Counted from the stretch's first letter, positions 41,826 to 50,964 are shown. The stretch: 51,684 nucleotides of DNA from Candidatus Bathyarchaeota archaeon (GCA_005888635.1 VBAW01000021.1:1-51684); one strand, 5' to 3'. The notes: generated by a model not told the origin, from the sequence alone. A program made the numbers and translations.

Positions 41826-42428
41826 ATGCCCAAACCGATTGAGGAAGAACTTCCGAAGATTCTGGTGCATACCGGAGCTCTGAAATTTGGCATGTTCACA
41901 CTTTCCGGAGGAAAACTCAGTCCATACTATCTCGACTTGCGAGTCCTCCCAAGTTTTCCAGACGCGTTCCACGCCTCCATCGAACTCTTGGGAAAGACCG
42001 CGAGAACGATCGCGGACATTGCCAAGATTGCTGGGATTCCAACCGGCGGATTGCCGTGGGCTTCAGTTTTGGCCTACACTCTCTCGAAGCCGCTCGTCTA
42101 TGTGAGAAAGGAAGTGAAGCATCATGGTAGAGAGAAGATGGTTGAGGGTCTTCTCGTTCCCGGTGACAAGGTCTTGCTCGTGGACGATGTGATTACTACA
42201 GGGAAGAATATTCTCGACGCGGCACAGACCCTTAGGGCTGAAGGGGGAGTTGTGGAAGACGCTCTAGTCTTAGTAGATCGTGAGGAGGAAGGAAGGGAAC
42301 ACCTGTTCAAAGCCGGCATGAAGCTTCATTCGGTCACCCGGATTTCTGAACTTGCCAAGCGACTGTTAGATATGGATGCTATCACGGAATCACAGTACGA
42401 GGAGCTGACGGCCCAGCAACAGAAGTGA
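41826..42428 (+). CDS. pyrE: Orotate phosphoribosyltransferase
   Basis: 200 residues. Joins orotate to PRPP to give OMP. The PRPP loop VLLVDDVITTGKNILDAAQTLRAEGG is clear; GMFTLSGGKLSPYYLDLRVLPSFP and VYVRKEVKHHGREKMVEG (the flexible catalytic loop with Lys/His) are typical. The C-terminal helix is rich in Glu and Gln. ATG start. It works downstream of pyrD, which lies about 14 kb away in this window. Followed 22 bp later by the M16 peptidase pair. Confidence 0.94.
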   Translation: MPKPIEEELPKILVHTGALKFGMFTLSGGKLSPYYLDLRVLPSFPDAFHASIELLGKTARTIADIAKIAGIPTGGLPWASVLAYTLSKPLVYVRKEVKHHGREKMVEGLLVPGDKVLLVDDVITTGKNILDAAQTLRAEGGVVEDALVLVDREEEGREHLFKAGMKLHSVTRISELAKRLLDMDAITESQYEELTAQQQK

Positions 42429-42450
42429 TTTCTAGCAACCACACTAGGGT

Positions 42451-43773
42451 GTGATCAAATTGGTTCAGTCAATTTCTCTATTCAAAGAACTGCAAGTAAG
42501 TCGCCACGTTTTAGATAACGGTCTCAAAGTCCTGATCCGCGAAATACCAAACGCCCCAGTGTCCGGCTGCTGGGCCATATACCGGGTCGGATCTAGAAAC
42601 GAGAGGCCAGGCGTAACAGGAATCTCCCACTGGGTCGAGCACATGCTCTTCAAAGGCGGAGGGAAACTCCACAAGGGCGACATAGGCCGAATAGTCAGCA
42701 GTGTCGGAGGCGAATACAACGGGTTCACATCAAAGGATTTCACAGCTTACTTTGAGGTTCTCCCCGCTGACCAGATAGAGAAAGGGCTCCTTATCGAGTC
42801 GGAACGTATGATGAACGCCGCCTTCGATCCGAGAGAGGTCGAGTCGGAGAGGACGGTCGTTGTCTCGGAGCGAGAGGGGAATGAGAACGACCCCGAGTTC
42901 TTAGCCTCAGAGGAACTTTTTCTATCAGCCTTCAGGTTCCACCCGTACAGATGGTCTGAGGGAGGGCTGAAGGCAGACCTTCTGAAAATAACGAGAGATG
43001 ATCTCTTCGACCATTACCGACGCTACTACGTTCCTGGAAACGCGCTGCTCGTCGTTGTAGGTCCCTTCTCGCCCAAGAAGATCCTTCCCAAGATCCAAGA
43101 GTACTTCGGCCCACTAGCTAAGAGCGATCGGCCTAGCGATCCTACAGTCGCTGAGCCTCCTCAGTCAGGTGAGCGCCAGGTCGAGGTTCGAATCCCGTCC
43201 GAGGCTGACTACATCAAAGTAGCATATCATACGCCCGGGTTCGGAAGCGAGGACGTTTATGGGTTGATGATGCTTGACGCGATCTTAAGCGGGGTTCGCC
43301 TCTTCGCATTCGGCCCCGGCCAATCCTCGGGAAGAAGCGCCAGACTGCACAAAGCACTTGTCGAAAGAAAGCTAGCGACTGAAGCCAGCTCGGAGTTTTG
43401 GCCGACCATCGATCCGTCCGTGTTTGCATTGGACGTTACGGTCTGGGAGGGCGTTTCTATTGATAGAGCTGAGAGAGTGTTGATGGAGGAAATCGAAAAG
43501 ATTCAGAAAACTCCTCCCAGCAAGCACGAGCTTGAGAGGGCGATCGCGCAGATCAAAGCTCAGTACGCGTATACGCTTGACGGAGTCGCTCGACAAGGCT
43601 TCGTCATAGGCATCTTCGAAATGATCACATCCTTCGAGACCATGGCTAGGCTTGTTGAGAAACTGGCGAAGATATCGCCAGCGAAGGTCTCGGAGATAGC
43701 CGCGAAATACTTGACCGTGCAGAACCGGACAGTGTGCAGATGTGTTGGCGTAAGGAACAACCATGGGTCTTGA
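42451..43773 (+). CDS. M16-family zinc peptidase, catalytic subunit
   Basis: 440 residues. The inverted zinc motif HxxEH is His60-Trp-Val-Glu63-His64, in GISHWVEHMLFKGGGKLHKGDIGRIV; the further Glu ligand is expected in the helix around ESERTVVVSERE. Two M16 halves are visible (about 15-220 and 225-430), with FFPF-like HPYRWSEGGLKADLLKITRDDLFDHYRRYY. GTG start. It overlaps the next gene, its non-catalytic partner, by 11 bp, and the two should form a heterodimer like bacterial PqqF/YmfH-type and mitochondrial processing peptidase pairs. Substrate unknown. Confidence 0.92.
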   Translation: MIKLVQSISLFKELQVSRHVLDNGLKVLIREIPNAPVSGCWAIYRVGSRNERPGVTGISHWVEHMLFKGGGKLHKGDIGRIVSSVGGEYNGFTSKDFTAYFEVLPADQIEKGLLIESERMMNAAFDPREVESERTVVVSEREGNENDPEFLASEELFLSAFRFHPYRWSEGGLKADLLKITRDDLFDHYRRYYVPGNALLVVVGPFSPKKILPKIQEYFGPLAKSDRPSDPTVAEPPQSGERQVEVRIPSEADYIKVAYHTPGFGSEDVYGLMMLDAILSGVRLFAFGPGQSSGRSARLHKALVERKLATEASSEFWPTIDPSVFALDVTVWEGVSIDRAERVLMEEIEKIQKTPPSKHELERAIAQIKAQYAYTLDGVARQGFVIGIFEMITSFETMARLVEKLAKISPAKVSEIAAKYLTVQNRTVCRCVGVRNNHGS

Positions 43774-45037
43774 AACCGACCTAGCGAAGCTAGTCGATGA
43801 GCAATCTGCCGGTCCAGGAATCAAGTGCCTTCTTTACAAGAGCGCGAATAATCCGACCGTAGCGGTTCACGGTAGTATTCTAGCCGGAACATCCTCAGAA
43901 CCCTCGGGGAAGTTAGGTCTCTCAGAACTTACCACTCGCCTCCTCATCAGAGGAACCCGGAAACTCGGAGCAGTCAAGATCGCGGATCTCTTAGAATCAG
44001 TCGGCGCGGCAGTTTCCTTTCGAAATTCTCAGGATAGTATCATATTCCAGGCGCGGATGACAAGCCCCTGGACAAAACGGGTCCTCGGCGTTGTCGCAGA
44101 CTGTCTAACCAGACCTGCTCTTTCACCAAGGGACATTCAACGAGAACGAGAGGGACTCCTCACGGACATTAGGCTCAGAGACGATGACACGACACGACGC
44201 GGCATGCGAGAACTTCAGAGACTCGTCTACCCGCCCGGGCATCCATATAGGAAGGACAGGTTCGGAACCGCGGAAACCGTAAAGGACCTTGAGAGGTCGG
44301 ATGTCAAGGATTATTTCGAGAATGTGATCAGCCAGGCGCCGACACTCATCGCGTTTGCGGGCCAGTTCAAGAAGGACGAGGTCGTGAGCTGGGCCGCGCG
44401 GACTTTTGGAACGAGGAATGAGAGAAAGATCAATTCGAAGAGGGATACCGGATCAAATTCGGCTTCTAAGAGTGTGAAAAGAGAGATCGTGATGCCGCAC
44501 AAGACTCAAGCGGACATCCTAATCGGTGGAGTAGCATGCTCCCGAACCGAACCTGATTATGAGCCGTTGAACCTGTTGAACGTCATCTTGGGCGAGTTGG
44601 GCTTCATGGGCAGGCTGGGACAACGGGTCCGGGACAAGGAGGGGTTAGCGTATTCCTGCACTTCCTTCGTCAACGCCGGAAGTTTCGGTGGGAGCTGGAC
44701 CGCCCTCGCCGGGGTCAACCCTCGGAATGTGGCCAAGGCTCTGGTGTTGATGAAGGAGGAGATTGAACGGGTCCGTCAAGAATTGGTGGAAGAGCAAGAG
44801 TTGGCGGATGCCAAGCAGAACCAGTTGGGATCTGCCCTGATGGAGTTGGAATCGACAGAGGGAATCGCAAGGACCAGCCACAACCTGGCCCATTTTGATC
44901 TTGGCCTCGACTATTTCGTCAAGAGACGACAGCTCTTCTCCAAGATAACCCAGGAAGACCTGATATCAATGGGCAAGAAATATCTCGACAGTTCCCGATT
45001 GTCAACTGTCATTGTAGGTCCCCGATTGAAGAGCTAA
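43763..45037 (+). CDS. M16-family peptidase, non-catalytic partner subunit
   Basis: 424 residues with the same fold as the preceding protein but no HxxEH: the aligned stretch is GLSELTTRLLIRGTRKLGAVKIADLLESVGA. C-terminal half: LIGGVACSRTEPDYEPLNLLNVILGELGFMGRLGQRVRDKEGLAYS, the R/Y pair region that in M16B partners binds substrate. ATG start overlapping the catalytic gene by 11 bp, with an AAGGA-like site upstream. Expected to be co-translated and to complete the active heterodimer. Confidence 0.9.
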   Translation: MGLETDLAKLVDEQSAGPGIKCLLYKSANNPTVAVHGSILAGTSSEPSGKLGLSELTTRLLIRGTRKLGAVKIADLLESVGAAVSFRNSQDSIIFQARMTSPWTKRVLGVVADCLTRPALSPRDIQREREGLLTDIRLRDDDTTRRGMRELQRLVYPPGHPYRKDRFGTAETVKDLERSDVKDYFENVISQAPTLIAFAGQFKKDEVVSWAARTFGTRNERKINSKRDTGSNSASKSVKREIVMPHKTQADILIGGVACSRTEPDYEPLNLLNVILGELGFMGRLGQRVRDKEGLAYSCTSFVNAGSFGGSWTALAGVNPRNVAKALVLMKEEIERVRQELVEEQELADAKQNQLGSALMELESTEGIARTSHNLAHFDLGLDYFVKRRQLFSKITQEDLISMGKKYLDSSRLSTVIVGPRLKS

Positions 45038-45045
45038 TTTCCAAA

Positions 45046-45054
45046 TCTTAAATC
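45046..45054 (+). promoter_or_regulatory. TATA-like box before the tRNA-binding protein gene
   Basis: TCTTAAATC, centred 28 bp before ATG 45078. It lies only about 10 bp before ATG 45060, which would therefore not be transcribed from this promoter, so 45078 is preferred. A GGAGAGG at 45066-45072 could also serve 45078 in transcripts that begin further upstream. Confidence 0.5.
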
Positions 45055-45077
45055 GCATAATGACTGGAGAGGAAAAC

Positions 45078-45419
45078 ATGGACGATCCGGCCAAGGAAGT
45101 TTCGATTGATGAGTTCAAGCGTCTTGAGATGAGAGTGGGAACAGTGGTCGAAGTATCGCGAGTTCCTCGAACCAACAAGCTCTACAAGGTCGTCGTCGAC
45201 CTCGGAGTCCATGGAAGGAAGAAGACGGCCACAAGCTTAGTTGATTACTACAAAGCGGAGGAGCTGCTTCACAAACGGGTAATCTTCTTGGCCAACTTGA
45301 AGCCTACTACATTTGCTGGGCAGAAGTCTGAGGGAATGCTTCTGGCCGCCTCGGAAGGTGAAAAGCTTGCTCTGCTGGTTATTGAGAGAGATGTCCCGGA
45401 CGGGTCACGCGTTAGCTAG
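45078..45419 (+). CDS. tRNA-binding (EMAP-II/CsaA/MetG C-terminal-like) OB-fold protein
   Basis: 113 residues from the preferred ATG. The OB-fold tRNA-binding domain shows FKRLEMRVGTVVEVSRVPRT, KLYKVVVDLG, RVIFLANLKPTTFAGQKSEGMLLAA and DVPDGSRV, as in free-standing archaeal homologues of the MetRS C-terminus and CsaA. Likely a dimer that binds tRNA elbows or assists MetRS. The start choice rests on the TATA box and the Shine-Dalgarno; ATG 45060 would add six residues. First gene of a cluster with rlmE, THEP1 and rnhB. Confidence 0.88.
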   Translation: MDDPAKEVSIDEFKRLEMRVGTVVEVSRVPRTNKLYKVVVDLGVHGRKKTATSLVDYYKAEELLHKRVIFLANLKPTTFAGQKSEGMLLAASEGEKLALLVIERDVPDGSRVS

Positions 45420-45434
45420 AAGCCGCACCTTGTC

Positions 45435-46076
45435 ATGACAGGAACATGGCTGGCCAAGAGAAGGAAGGACCAGTACTACAGGCTCGCACGGATTCGAGGA
45501 TACAGAAGCAGATCAGCCTACAAGCTCCAGCAGACCATTAGGACCTACGGGATTGTAAAACCGGGTCAGAAGGTTGTAGACCTTGGAGCCCAGCCCGGAG
45601 GATGGCTACAGATCGCGCGAGAAACAGTTGGACCCGAAGGGCTAGTTCTGGGCATTGACATCAAAGAGATTCAACCCCTACACTCACCAAATGTCAAGCT
45701 CCTGAAGATGGATGTCTACGCGGAAGATGTGCCGGATCGCATCATCGCCGAGCTGGGCGGACCGGCGAACACCGTTCTCTCGGACCTCGCTCCCTCTATC
45801 ATTGGGGCTTGGGACGTGGACCATGCAAGACAAGTGGACCTGGCTCGAAGAGCACTGGAGATTGCTGAGAAGGTCTTGGATCATCATGGAAACGTGCTCA
45901 TCAAGCTCTTTGAGGGCCCCGAACGGAAAAAGCTCCAAGACGACGCCGCACTCTTCTTCGAGAGGAGCCGACTATTGAAGCCGAAGGCCAGCAGACCAGA
46001 AGCTTCCGAAATATACTTCCTAGGACTTGGCTTCAAGGCCCGATGGCATCAACCGCGCATGGGGCCGACTGGGTGA
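45435..46076 (+). CDS. rlmE: rRNA/tRNA 2'-O-ribose methyltransferase, RlmE/FtsJ family
   Basis: 213 residues. K-D-K-E tetrad: Lys in RSAYKLQQ, Asp in LSDLAPSIIGAWDVDH, Lys in NVLIKLFEGPER, Glu in ASEIYFLGLG. The SAM site reads VVDLGAQPGGWLQIARE. Methylates ribose 2'-OH in 23S rRNA (U2552 in bacteria). The N-terminus WLAKRRKDQYYRLARIRGYRSR is a normal RNA-binding start. ATG 15 bp after the previous stop; the end overlaps the next gene through GTGA. Confidence 0.94.
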   Translation: MTGTWLAKRRKDQYYRLARIRGYRSRSAYKLQQTIRTYGIVKPGQKVVDLGAQPGGWLQIARETVGPEGLVLGIDIKEIQPLHSPNVKLLKMDVYAEDVPDRIIAELGGPANTVLSDLAPSIIGAWDVDHARQVDLARRALEIAEKVLDHHGNVLIKLFEGPERKKLQDDAALFFERSRLLKPKASRPEASEIYFLGLGFKARWHQPRMGPTG

Positions 46077-46627
46077 GGGTCATATTACTGACCGGTCGGC
46101 CTGGAGTTGGCAAGACAACAATCGTCAATCGGATCCACGAGCACTATTCAGCGACTGGCTTGAAGATCGAAGGAATGACGACACGCGAGGTCCGCGAGGG
46201 AAGTGCAAGAACGGGCTTCATGATAACCGACCTCTCATCCGGCCAGGAAGGATGGCTAGCCAAGAAAGATCTCACGGCAGGGCCGAGAGTCGGATCCTAC
46301 GTCGTAGCTTCTGAAGATCTGGAGAAGATTGGGGTCGCTGCCTTGGAACGTTCAATGAAAGGACCCGCAGACTTGGTTATCGTAGACGAGATCGGCCCAA
46401 TGGAAATGACCAGCACTTCCTTCAGAAATAATATCTCCAGGGTCTTGAACGGAAACAGAGCGGTTATCGCTACGGTGAAGTTTGGCTCGCGCTATCCGGA
46501 AGTCGAGAAAGCGTGGCAGAAGAGTGTACATTGGGAGATTACGAAAGAGAATCGTGAATCGATCTATCGCAAGATAATACGTCAGGTCGACGACTGGATT
46601 AGGGAGCCTAGAAGGTGGGCGTCGTGA
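46073..46627 (+). CDS. Nucleoside-triphosphatase THEP1 type (DUF265)
   Basis: 184 residues from GTG 46073. P-loop LLTGRPGVGKTTIVNRI, then IEGMTTREVREGSARTGFMITDL, Walker-B-like DLVIVDEIGPMEM and a C-terminal helix. THEP1 enzymes hydrolyse NTPs; the cellular role is unclear. I prefer GTG 46073 because it overlaps the rlmE stop as GTGA; ATG 46043 would add ten residues with a 34-bp overlap. The next gene uses the same GTGA junction. Confidence 0.9.
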   Translation: MRVILLTGRPGVGKTTIVNRIHEHYSATGLKIEGMTTREVREGSARTGFMITDLSSGQEGWLAKKDLTAGPRVGSYVVASEDLEKIGVAALERSMKGPADLVIVDEIGPMEMTSTSFRNNISRVLNGNRAVIATVKFGSRYPEVEKAWQKSVHWEITKENRESIYRKIIRQVDDWIREPRRWAS

Positions 46628-47280
46628 GAGTATGCGGCGTCGACGATGCCGGAAGAGGCCCAGTAATCGGCCCCCTAGTCATTGCTGGAGTGATAATCGA
46701 GGAAGAGAAACTTGACAGATTGAAGATGCTCGGCGTGAAAGATTCGAAACAGCTCCTCGCATCCGCTAGGACCCGTCTCTCGAAGGAGATTCCAAGCGTT
46801 GTTGATGATTATCACGTTGTCGAATTAGGGGCCGAGGATTTGGATAGGATAGTGAACCGAGCACCTAAGTTTCAAAGGTTGAATCTGCTGGAAGCCAAGG
46901 CGATGGCGCAGGTCATAGAGAAGTTGAGACCCGAGTTAGCGTATGTCGACTCGTCCGATACTCGGACAGAACGCTTCAAGAACAACATACTTGACTGCCT
47001 CTCCTTCACTCCGCGAATAGTCTCAGAACACAAAGCAGACATCAACTATCCCATAGTCTCCGCAGCCAGCATAATGGCAAAGGTCCACCGAGACAGCAGA
47101 ATTGAGGAGATCAAAGAAGAATACGGAGAGATAGGTTCAGGATACGCCCATGATGCCTTGACGGTCAAATTCTTGCGAGACTACTACTCCGATCATGGAG
47201 ATTTTCCACCGATCGTCCGCCGTTCCTGGAAGACGTTGGGGAACATTGTTCGAGACTTGACACAGTCTACTCTCGAGTAG
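46624..47280 (+). CDS. rnhB: Ribonuclease HII
   Basis: 218 residues. Cuts RNA in RNA-DNA hybrids, including single ribonucleotides. MRVCGVDDAGRGPVIGPLVIAG carries the first catalytic Asp and the GRG motif; LAYVDSSD and KADINYPIVSAASIMAKVHRD carry the rest. The C-terminal helix ends at VRDLTQSTLE. GTG 46624 overlaps the THEP1 stop as GTGA and is preceded at 7 nt by AAGGTG, so it is better than GTG 46615. Last gene of the cluster; 141 bp of non-coding DNA separate it from the convergent vapBC pair. Confidence 0.94.
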   Translation: MRVCGVDDAGRGPVIGPLVIAGVIIEEEKLDRLKMLGVKDSKQLLASARTRLSKEIPSVVDDYHVVELGAEDLDRIVNRAPKFQRLNLLEAKAMAQVIEKLRPELAYVDSSDTRTERFKNNILDCLSFTPRIVSEHKADINYPIVSAASIMAKVHRDSRIEEIKEEYGEIGSGYAHDALTVKFLRDYYSDHGDFPPIVRRSWKTLGNIVRDLTQSTLE

Positions 47281-47421
47281 AGCGTTCAGTAGGATATCGA
47301 CGGCTCAGGCAAATGCCTTCTCGCTCATTGGTAGTCCGAGTAACTTTGACACATCACAGCCGTCTGACTACATAACTAATGGTGTACGAGATAAGCCTGT
47401 GGGCTCGAAGCCTCCAAACAT

Positions 47422-47820
47422 TCACCAGACTCTTCTGACCCCGGATATTCGGTCGAAGACCGAGTCTGTGGAAACGACGCTTCCATCCAAGACTTGGGCT
47501 TCAGCGGCAACTCCGGCGTCGAAATAGTCGACCTTTTCCTCGCCTTCTATTCTGGAAGTCAGATACAAGACTTGAGGGGAGAGTGCCTTCACCCTGGAAG
47601 TTGTTGCTGGATGGTCCCGGGCCAGGAGCGCGTGCCTCACCATTCTCTCACGGTAGCTCATCCCGCGACTCTTCATCACGATATCAAACTCGAAGAGCGC
47701 GAACGATGCGAGGTAGAAGCCCGGTTGGATCAAATGTGTGAGGTGAAAGGTTGACTTCTCGTGACGAGGGTCTTTGGGATCGGCCGCACCAAAGAGTACG
47801 ACCGTGTCGAGAACTGGCAC
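47422..47820 (-). CDS. vapC: PIN-domain RNase, VapC-type toxin
   Basis: 132 residues. Acidic site residues: Asp5 (VLDTVVLF), Glu44 (FALFEFDIV), Asp101 (DYFDAGVAAEA) and Asp119/123 (STDSVFD). Mg-dependent RNase fold. The GTG start follows the antitoxin stop by 3 bp, the standard VapBC layout. VapC proteins usually cut tRNA or rRNA; the target here is unknown. Confidence 0.85.
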   Translation of the reverse strand: MPVLDTVVLFGAADPKDPRHEKSTFHLTHLIQPGFYLASFALFEFDIVMKSRGMSYRERMVRHALLARDHPATTSRVKALSPQVLYLTSRIEGEEKVDYFDAGVAAEAQVLDGSVVSTDSVFDRISGVRRVW

Positions 47821-47823
47821 TGC

Positions 47824-48105
47824 CTAGTTCTTCTTGAAGAGATACTTGGAGGCTTCGTGGCGCTCTTCCCGGAACCGGAAGCCGGTCAGGGAAGTCTTGA
47901 ACCGTTTTCCTTTGAGAGACGTAATGAGGACTCCCTCCGAGTAGGGAATGGCTAGGACCTCGTCGCCGGGAGCGATCCTTAGAAGTTCCCGCACTTCTTT
48001 GTCGAGAAGAACCCTGTACCTGTCGTCAACTTTGAGGACGGCCAATCTTTCCCACGTTTTCATTATACTACCCACCATTAAAGGTTTCCTCCCCGACAAC
48101 TTCAT
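47824..48105 (-). CDS. vapB: AbrB/SpoVT-type antitoxin (VapB)
   Basis: 93 residues or fewer. A swapped-hairpin AbrB DNA-binding domain is seen in LAVLKVDDRYRVLLDKEVRELLRIAPGDEVLAIPYSEGVLIT; the C-terminal RFREERHEASKYLFKKN would bind the toxin. Three in-frame ATGs exist (48105, 48078, 48063). The last gives MKTWERLAVLK, closest to family length. It should neutralise the toxin and repress the pair. Confidence 0.82.
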   Translation of the reverse strand: MKLSGRKPLMVGSIMKTWERLAVLKVDDRYRVLLDKEVRELLRIAPGDEVLAIPYSEGVLITSLKGKRFKTSLTGFRFREERHEASKYLFKKN

Positions 48106-48137
48106 TCAGGCTAGTTCCTGCCTTTGACTTATCCTAA

Positions 48138-50324
48138 TCAGTGATTACTTCGACCTACAAGACACCAGGATCTAGGCGCCTCGGGTTTTGGGGCTGCTAA
48201 TGAGACTTTCTGGCGAATGCTGTAGAGAGTAGCCATGTCGGCGGCACTACCATTACCGCTGCGATTCGCGAGACTCCTTAGCCCTCTGCCTACTGCGGAC
48301 ACGAGAGTCCCTCCGAACGGCGACCATGCTAGAACCAGAACTATGATGATTCCGAAGACAGCGGCTCCCAAAGTGTACCAGACCAAGTTTGGCATACAAG
48401 CGAGTCCTGGGATCGGGGGCTGGAAAGGTATCGGGTTCGGAGTTGGTGGTATCAGACATGAGGCTCCCGGAGGATTGACCGGTTGAAGGACGAAGTTGAC
48501 GACGGTCGTGTCGCCGACTGAGGTGACGACGTTTGTCTGAAAGACCGTTGAGTAGCCTAGGGCTGAGGCGTAAAGTGTGTAGGTGCCTGGTGGAATGTTC
48601 GACAGACTATAGTAGCCGTTAGTGTCGGTCGACAGCTCGATCTGTCCGGGTTGGCCGCTACAAGGTGCGCTCAGACCGATGCATGCGCCTACGATCGGAC
48701 TGTAGTGGCCTAGTATGTTCTTACTCGATCCGTCAACGACTCGTCCTGAGATGAAGCCTGCCGTTGTGCCTCCATTTGGCGGTATGCCCGGATACTGATA
48801 GAGCCAGCTTGCCAGACTCTTGGAGCCGATAATGTCATAGATAATTGGCACGTTGATTACTAAAGGCGCCGGGGTTGTTATGCAGCTCGTCAGTGTGCTA
48901 ATTGTGCAGCTCGCAGCATTTGCAGAATACTGCACCCCGAGACTCTGAGTATCAACGTAGCTGAAAACCTGTCCATAGGTGTTCGCCGCGATCATTTCTG
49001 GCATCGTCGTGTTGTTGAGCTGCGACAGATTAACGAGCTGGTCGACAGTTGGCACTGTTGCTGGCCGGGTCAGTCCAGGGTCCTGAAAGATAGGCAGCTG
49101 GGTATGAATGCCTTGCACGAAATTACAAGAGTTCTGACCTGTGCAGCCCGACGTCTGGATTCCTTGACCGCCAATCCAGACGCCCACGATCCCATACCAG
49201 CAGTTTCCTGAGACGAGGTCGGATTGGCTGCACGTAAGTCCTCCAAAACCCACCGAGTTAAGACCGAAACTGATTCTCGTCGATGTTAGAATTGATACCT
49301 TGTTGATGTCTGAGACTAACCCAGGGAGAGAACTGGTCAATGTCCGCATAGGATCGCATTTGCCTATGGCGAAGAACCCGCAGATACTGACATCGCTGTT
49401 ACAGACATTCGCGGAGCCAGAGTTCGTCTTTACACAGCGGGGCACAATCGCCGGTGGTACAATTTGGAGGGTTAGACTCGTAATCTCTCGGTAGATATAC
49501 CATGTCTGCCGAGTGACTTGTGTCCCAATCTGGACAAATGTCCCTTTGTATTGTTTGCCGTCGACTATAGGATTTATCACGGTTGTATTGCTTTTCGAGG
49601 TGATCGACGAGCTTGTTATACAGGCGGTTACTCCTTCAATGCACGGCGGGTTGACTGATTGCCCTGCCTGAACAATCTGGTAATCAGTAGTCCAGCAAGC
49701 ATTGGCTGGTATGTTGCCCTTGTCTGGCGTTGCACCGAGAAACTTTGTACAAGTTGGATCACCGACCGGGGTTGCTGAGGTCAAGAGAATTCCACCAAGC
49801 GCTCCGGTTACAGTACCAGACAAATCAAAACCCCTGACATCCACGCACGACGTTGACGTTGTTCCCGATGCTAATGGTATGTTTGGAACGCAGGCGTCAG
49901 GTATGCCCGAAGGAAGTCTTAGACTCCAAGTGGCCAGGTTTATTCCACAAACGATCCCTAGACAGTCGTTGTATACTACACCCTCGCCGAGCATTCCAAC
50001 CGGATCATACATTGTCCCTGCTGAAACTACGAAGAGCCCATTGCACAACCCCCCGCATGAACCTATTGAAGCGGACTGTGTCTGAATGCCTGAGCGACCG
50101 TTCGCGAAGTATTGGAAACTGGTCGTACAGGAAGCGCAGGGTCCTGGGTTATAGAACGGGTTCGTAGGAAACGTAGGTTCTTCACTCTTCGCCGGGACGA
50201 CGTGGGGAATATTGCCCCTGACGGTCGACGAGGAGCTAAGAGCCACCGTCGCGACGAGCAGTAAGGCAAGGCCCGCGCTCTCAAGACTTCTCTTATTCCA
50301 AATATGCGCTACGGGACCGTTCAT
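48138..50324 (-). CDS. Large secreted, membrane-anchored protein with carboxypeptidase-regulatory-like domain
   Basis: 728 residues. Signal peptide ESAGLALLLVATVAL. The ectodomain (about 35-545) has many cysteines (e.g. GPCASC, GSCGGLC), suggesting disulfides, and many N-x-S/T sites. A beta-sandwich of the carboxypeptidase-regulatory type spans about 545-640 (FISGRVVDGSSKN, TDTNGYYSLSNIPPGTYTLYASALGYS). A membrane helix (about 665-687, YTLGAAVFGIIIVLVLAW) and a cytoplasmic tail follow. Function unknown; cell-surface adhesion or sugar binding is possible. ATG start. Confidence 0.78.
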   Translation of the reverse strand: MNGPVAHIWNKRSLESAGLALLLVATVALSSSSTVRGNIPHVVPAKSEEPTFPTNPFYNPGPCASCTTSFQYFANGRSGIQTQSASIGSCGGLCNGLFVVSAGTMYDPVGMLGEGVVYNDCLGIVCGINLATWSLRLPSGIPDACVPNIPLASGTTSTSCVDVRGFDLSGTVTGALGGILLTSATPVGDPTCTKFLGATPDKGNIPANACWTTDYQIVQAGQSVNPPCIEGVTACITSSSITSKSNTTVINPIVDGKQYKGTFVQIGTQVTRQTWYIYREITSLTLQIVPPAIVPRCVKTNSGSANVCNSDVSICGFFAIGKCDPMRTLTSSLPGLVSDINKVSILTSTRISFGLNSVGFGGLTCSQSDLVSGNCWYGIVGVWIGGQGIQTSGCTGQNSCNFVQGIHTQLPIFQDPGLTRPATVPTVDQLVNLSQLNNTTMPEMIAANTYGQVFSYVDTQSLGVQYSANAASCTISTLTSCITTPAPLVINVPIIYDIIGSKSLASWLYQYPGIPPNGGTTAGFISGRVVDGSSKNILGHYSPIVGACIGLSAPCSGQPGQIELSTDTNGYYSLSNIPPGTYTLYASALGYSTVFQTNVVTSVGDTTVVNFVLQPVNPPGASCLIPPTPNPIPFQPPIPGLACMPNLVWYTLGAAVFGIIIVLVLAWSPFGGTLVSAVGRGLRSLANRSGNGSAADMATLYSIRQKVSLAAPKPEAPRSWCLVGRSNH

Positions 50325-50964
50325 CAGGGTTCACCTATCACTGCCGCAAGGCTATCGCTGGTTTTTCCTGTGTGCTCGTGAACTGGAGCAGTTCTCGTGG
50401 AATCGATGTCGCATCTAAACCTCCAGTCGCGGGCAGTTACAGGACGCTCCAAGAAATACTTCGGACATCTCTCCTCAATGAGTAGCGCGTGGAGAGGATA
50501 CCGGGAGCCTCGGGTCGTCGAATCTATCATAAAGCTCACTTTGATCCTTGGTAAGCCAAAAACGAGAGGGGAGCCCGAAAGCCAAATGTGAAAGTATAGG
50601 TTCACGTCTAGCAACCTTGCAGTGGAATACGAGAATCGTGCGAGCCAACAGCACGAAACAACGAGAGCCGAAGACCAGTTCATGAGACGAAGAGGTACAC
50701 GACGATAAGTTAACAGAACACTAGGCAAGGTATCCATATCAGTCGAGACAAGCTTTCGTCTTTCTGAGGAATGATTGGTTGAATCAAGAAAGCTCTGTTG
50801 GTGGTTTTGACCAGTCCATAATCCGCTAACTTTATTCTGTCCGTTGAATAACTAGTTACTCAGTGATTGGTTTGACCTACGAAACAGCCAGACTGTCTTT
50901 GACCAATCATCGCCGTCTACCAAGACATGACTGACCGGGAGATATAACCAATTTCCGGACGAAT
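50325..50964. other. 640-bp spacer with TGATTGGT repeats
   Basis: No secure gene. TGATTGGT occurs at 50772-50779 and 50864-50871 and in reverse complement at 50902-50909; the last two form an 8-bp inverted repeat around 30 nt. The area 50800-50960 is AT-rich, unlike flanking genes. It may be a control region for vapBC-side or carbonic-anhydrase-side genes, or a binding-site cluster. One weak ORF (50397-50591) is listed separately. Confidence 0.35.
50397..50591 (+). CDS. Possible small protein, 64 codons
   Basis: A GTG-started ORF with protein-like composition, including SAWRGYREPRVVESIIKLTL followed by a basic end. It is not assigned to a family. The opposite strand is open over the same stretch (137 codons), so the reading frame alone proves little. 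No Shine-Dalgarno and no clear TATA box. Confidence 0.25.
   Translation: MESMSHLNLQSRAVTGRSKKYFGHLSSMSSAWRGYREPRVVESIIKLTLILGKPKTRGEPESQM

Noticed and set aside
43183-43200. GGTTCGAATCCCGTCC, which looks like a tRNA T-arm
   Set aside because: It lies inside the M16 peptidase coding sequence and has no acceptor, D or anticodon arms in place.
50324-50737. 137-codon minus-strand frame upstream of the 728-residue protein
   Set aside because: No recognisable features, ends at the neighbouring gene's start, and competes with an equally weak plus-strand ORF.
48133-50890. Similar short stretches CAGTGATT...GACCTAC at both ends of the 728-residue gene, considered as direct repeats of an inserted element
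   Set aside because: Only about 17 of 20 bases match, one copy is within the coding end, and there is no transposase or integrase.
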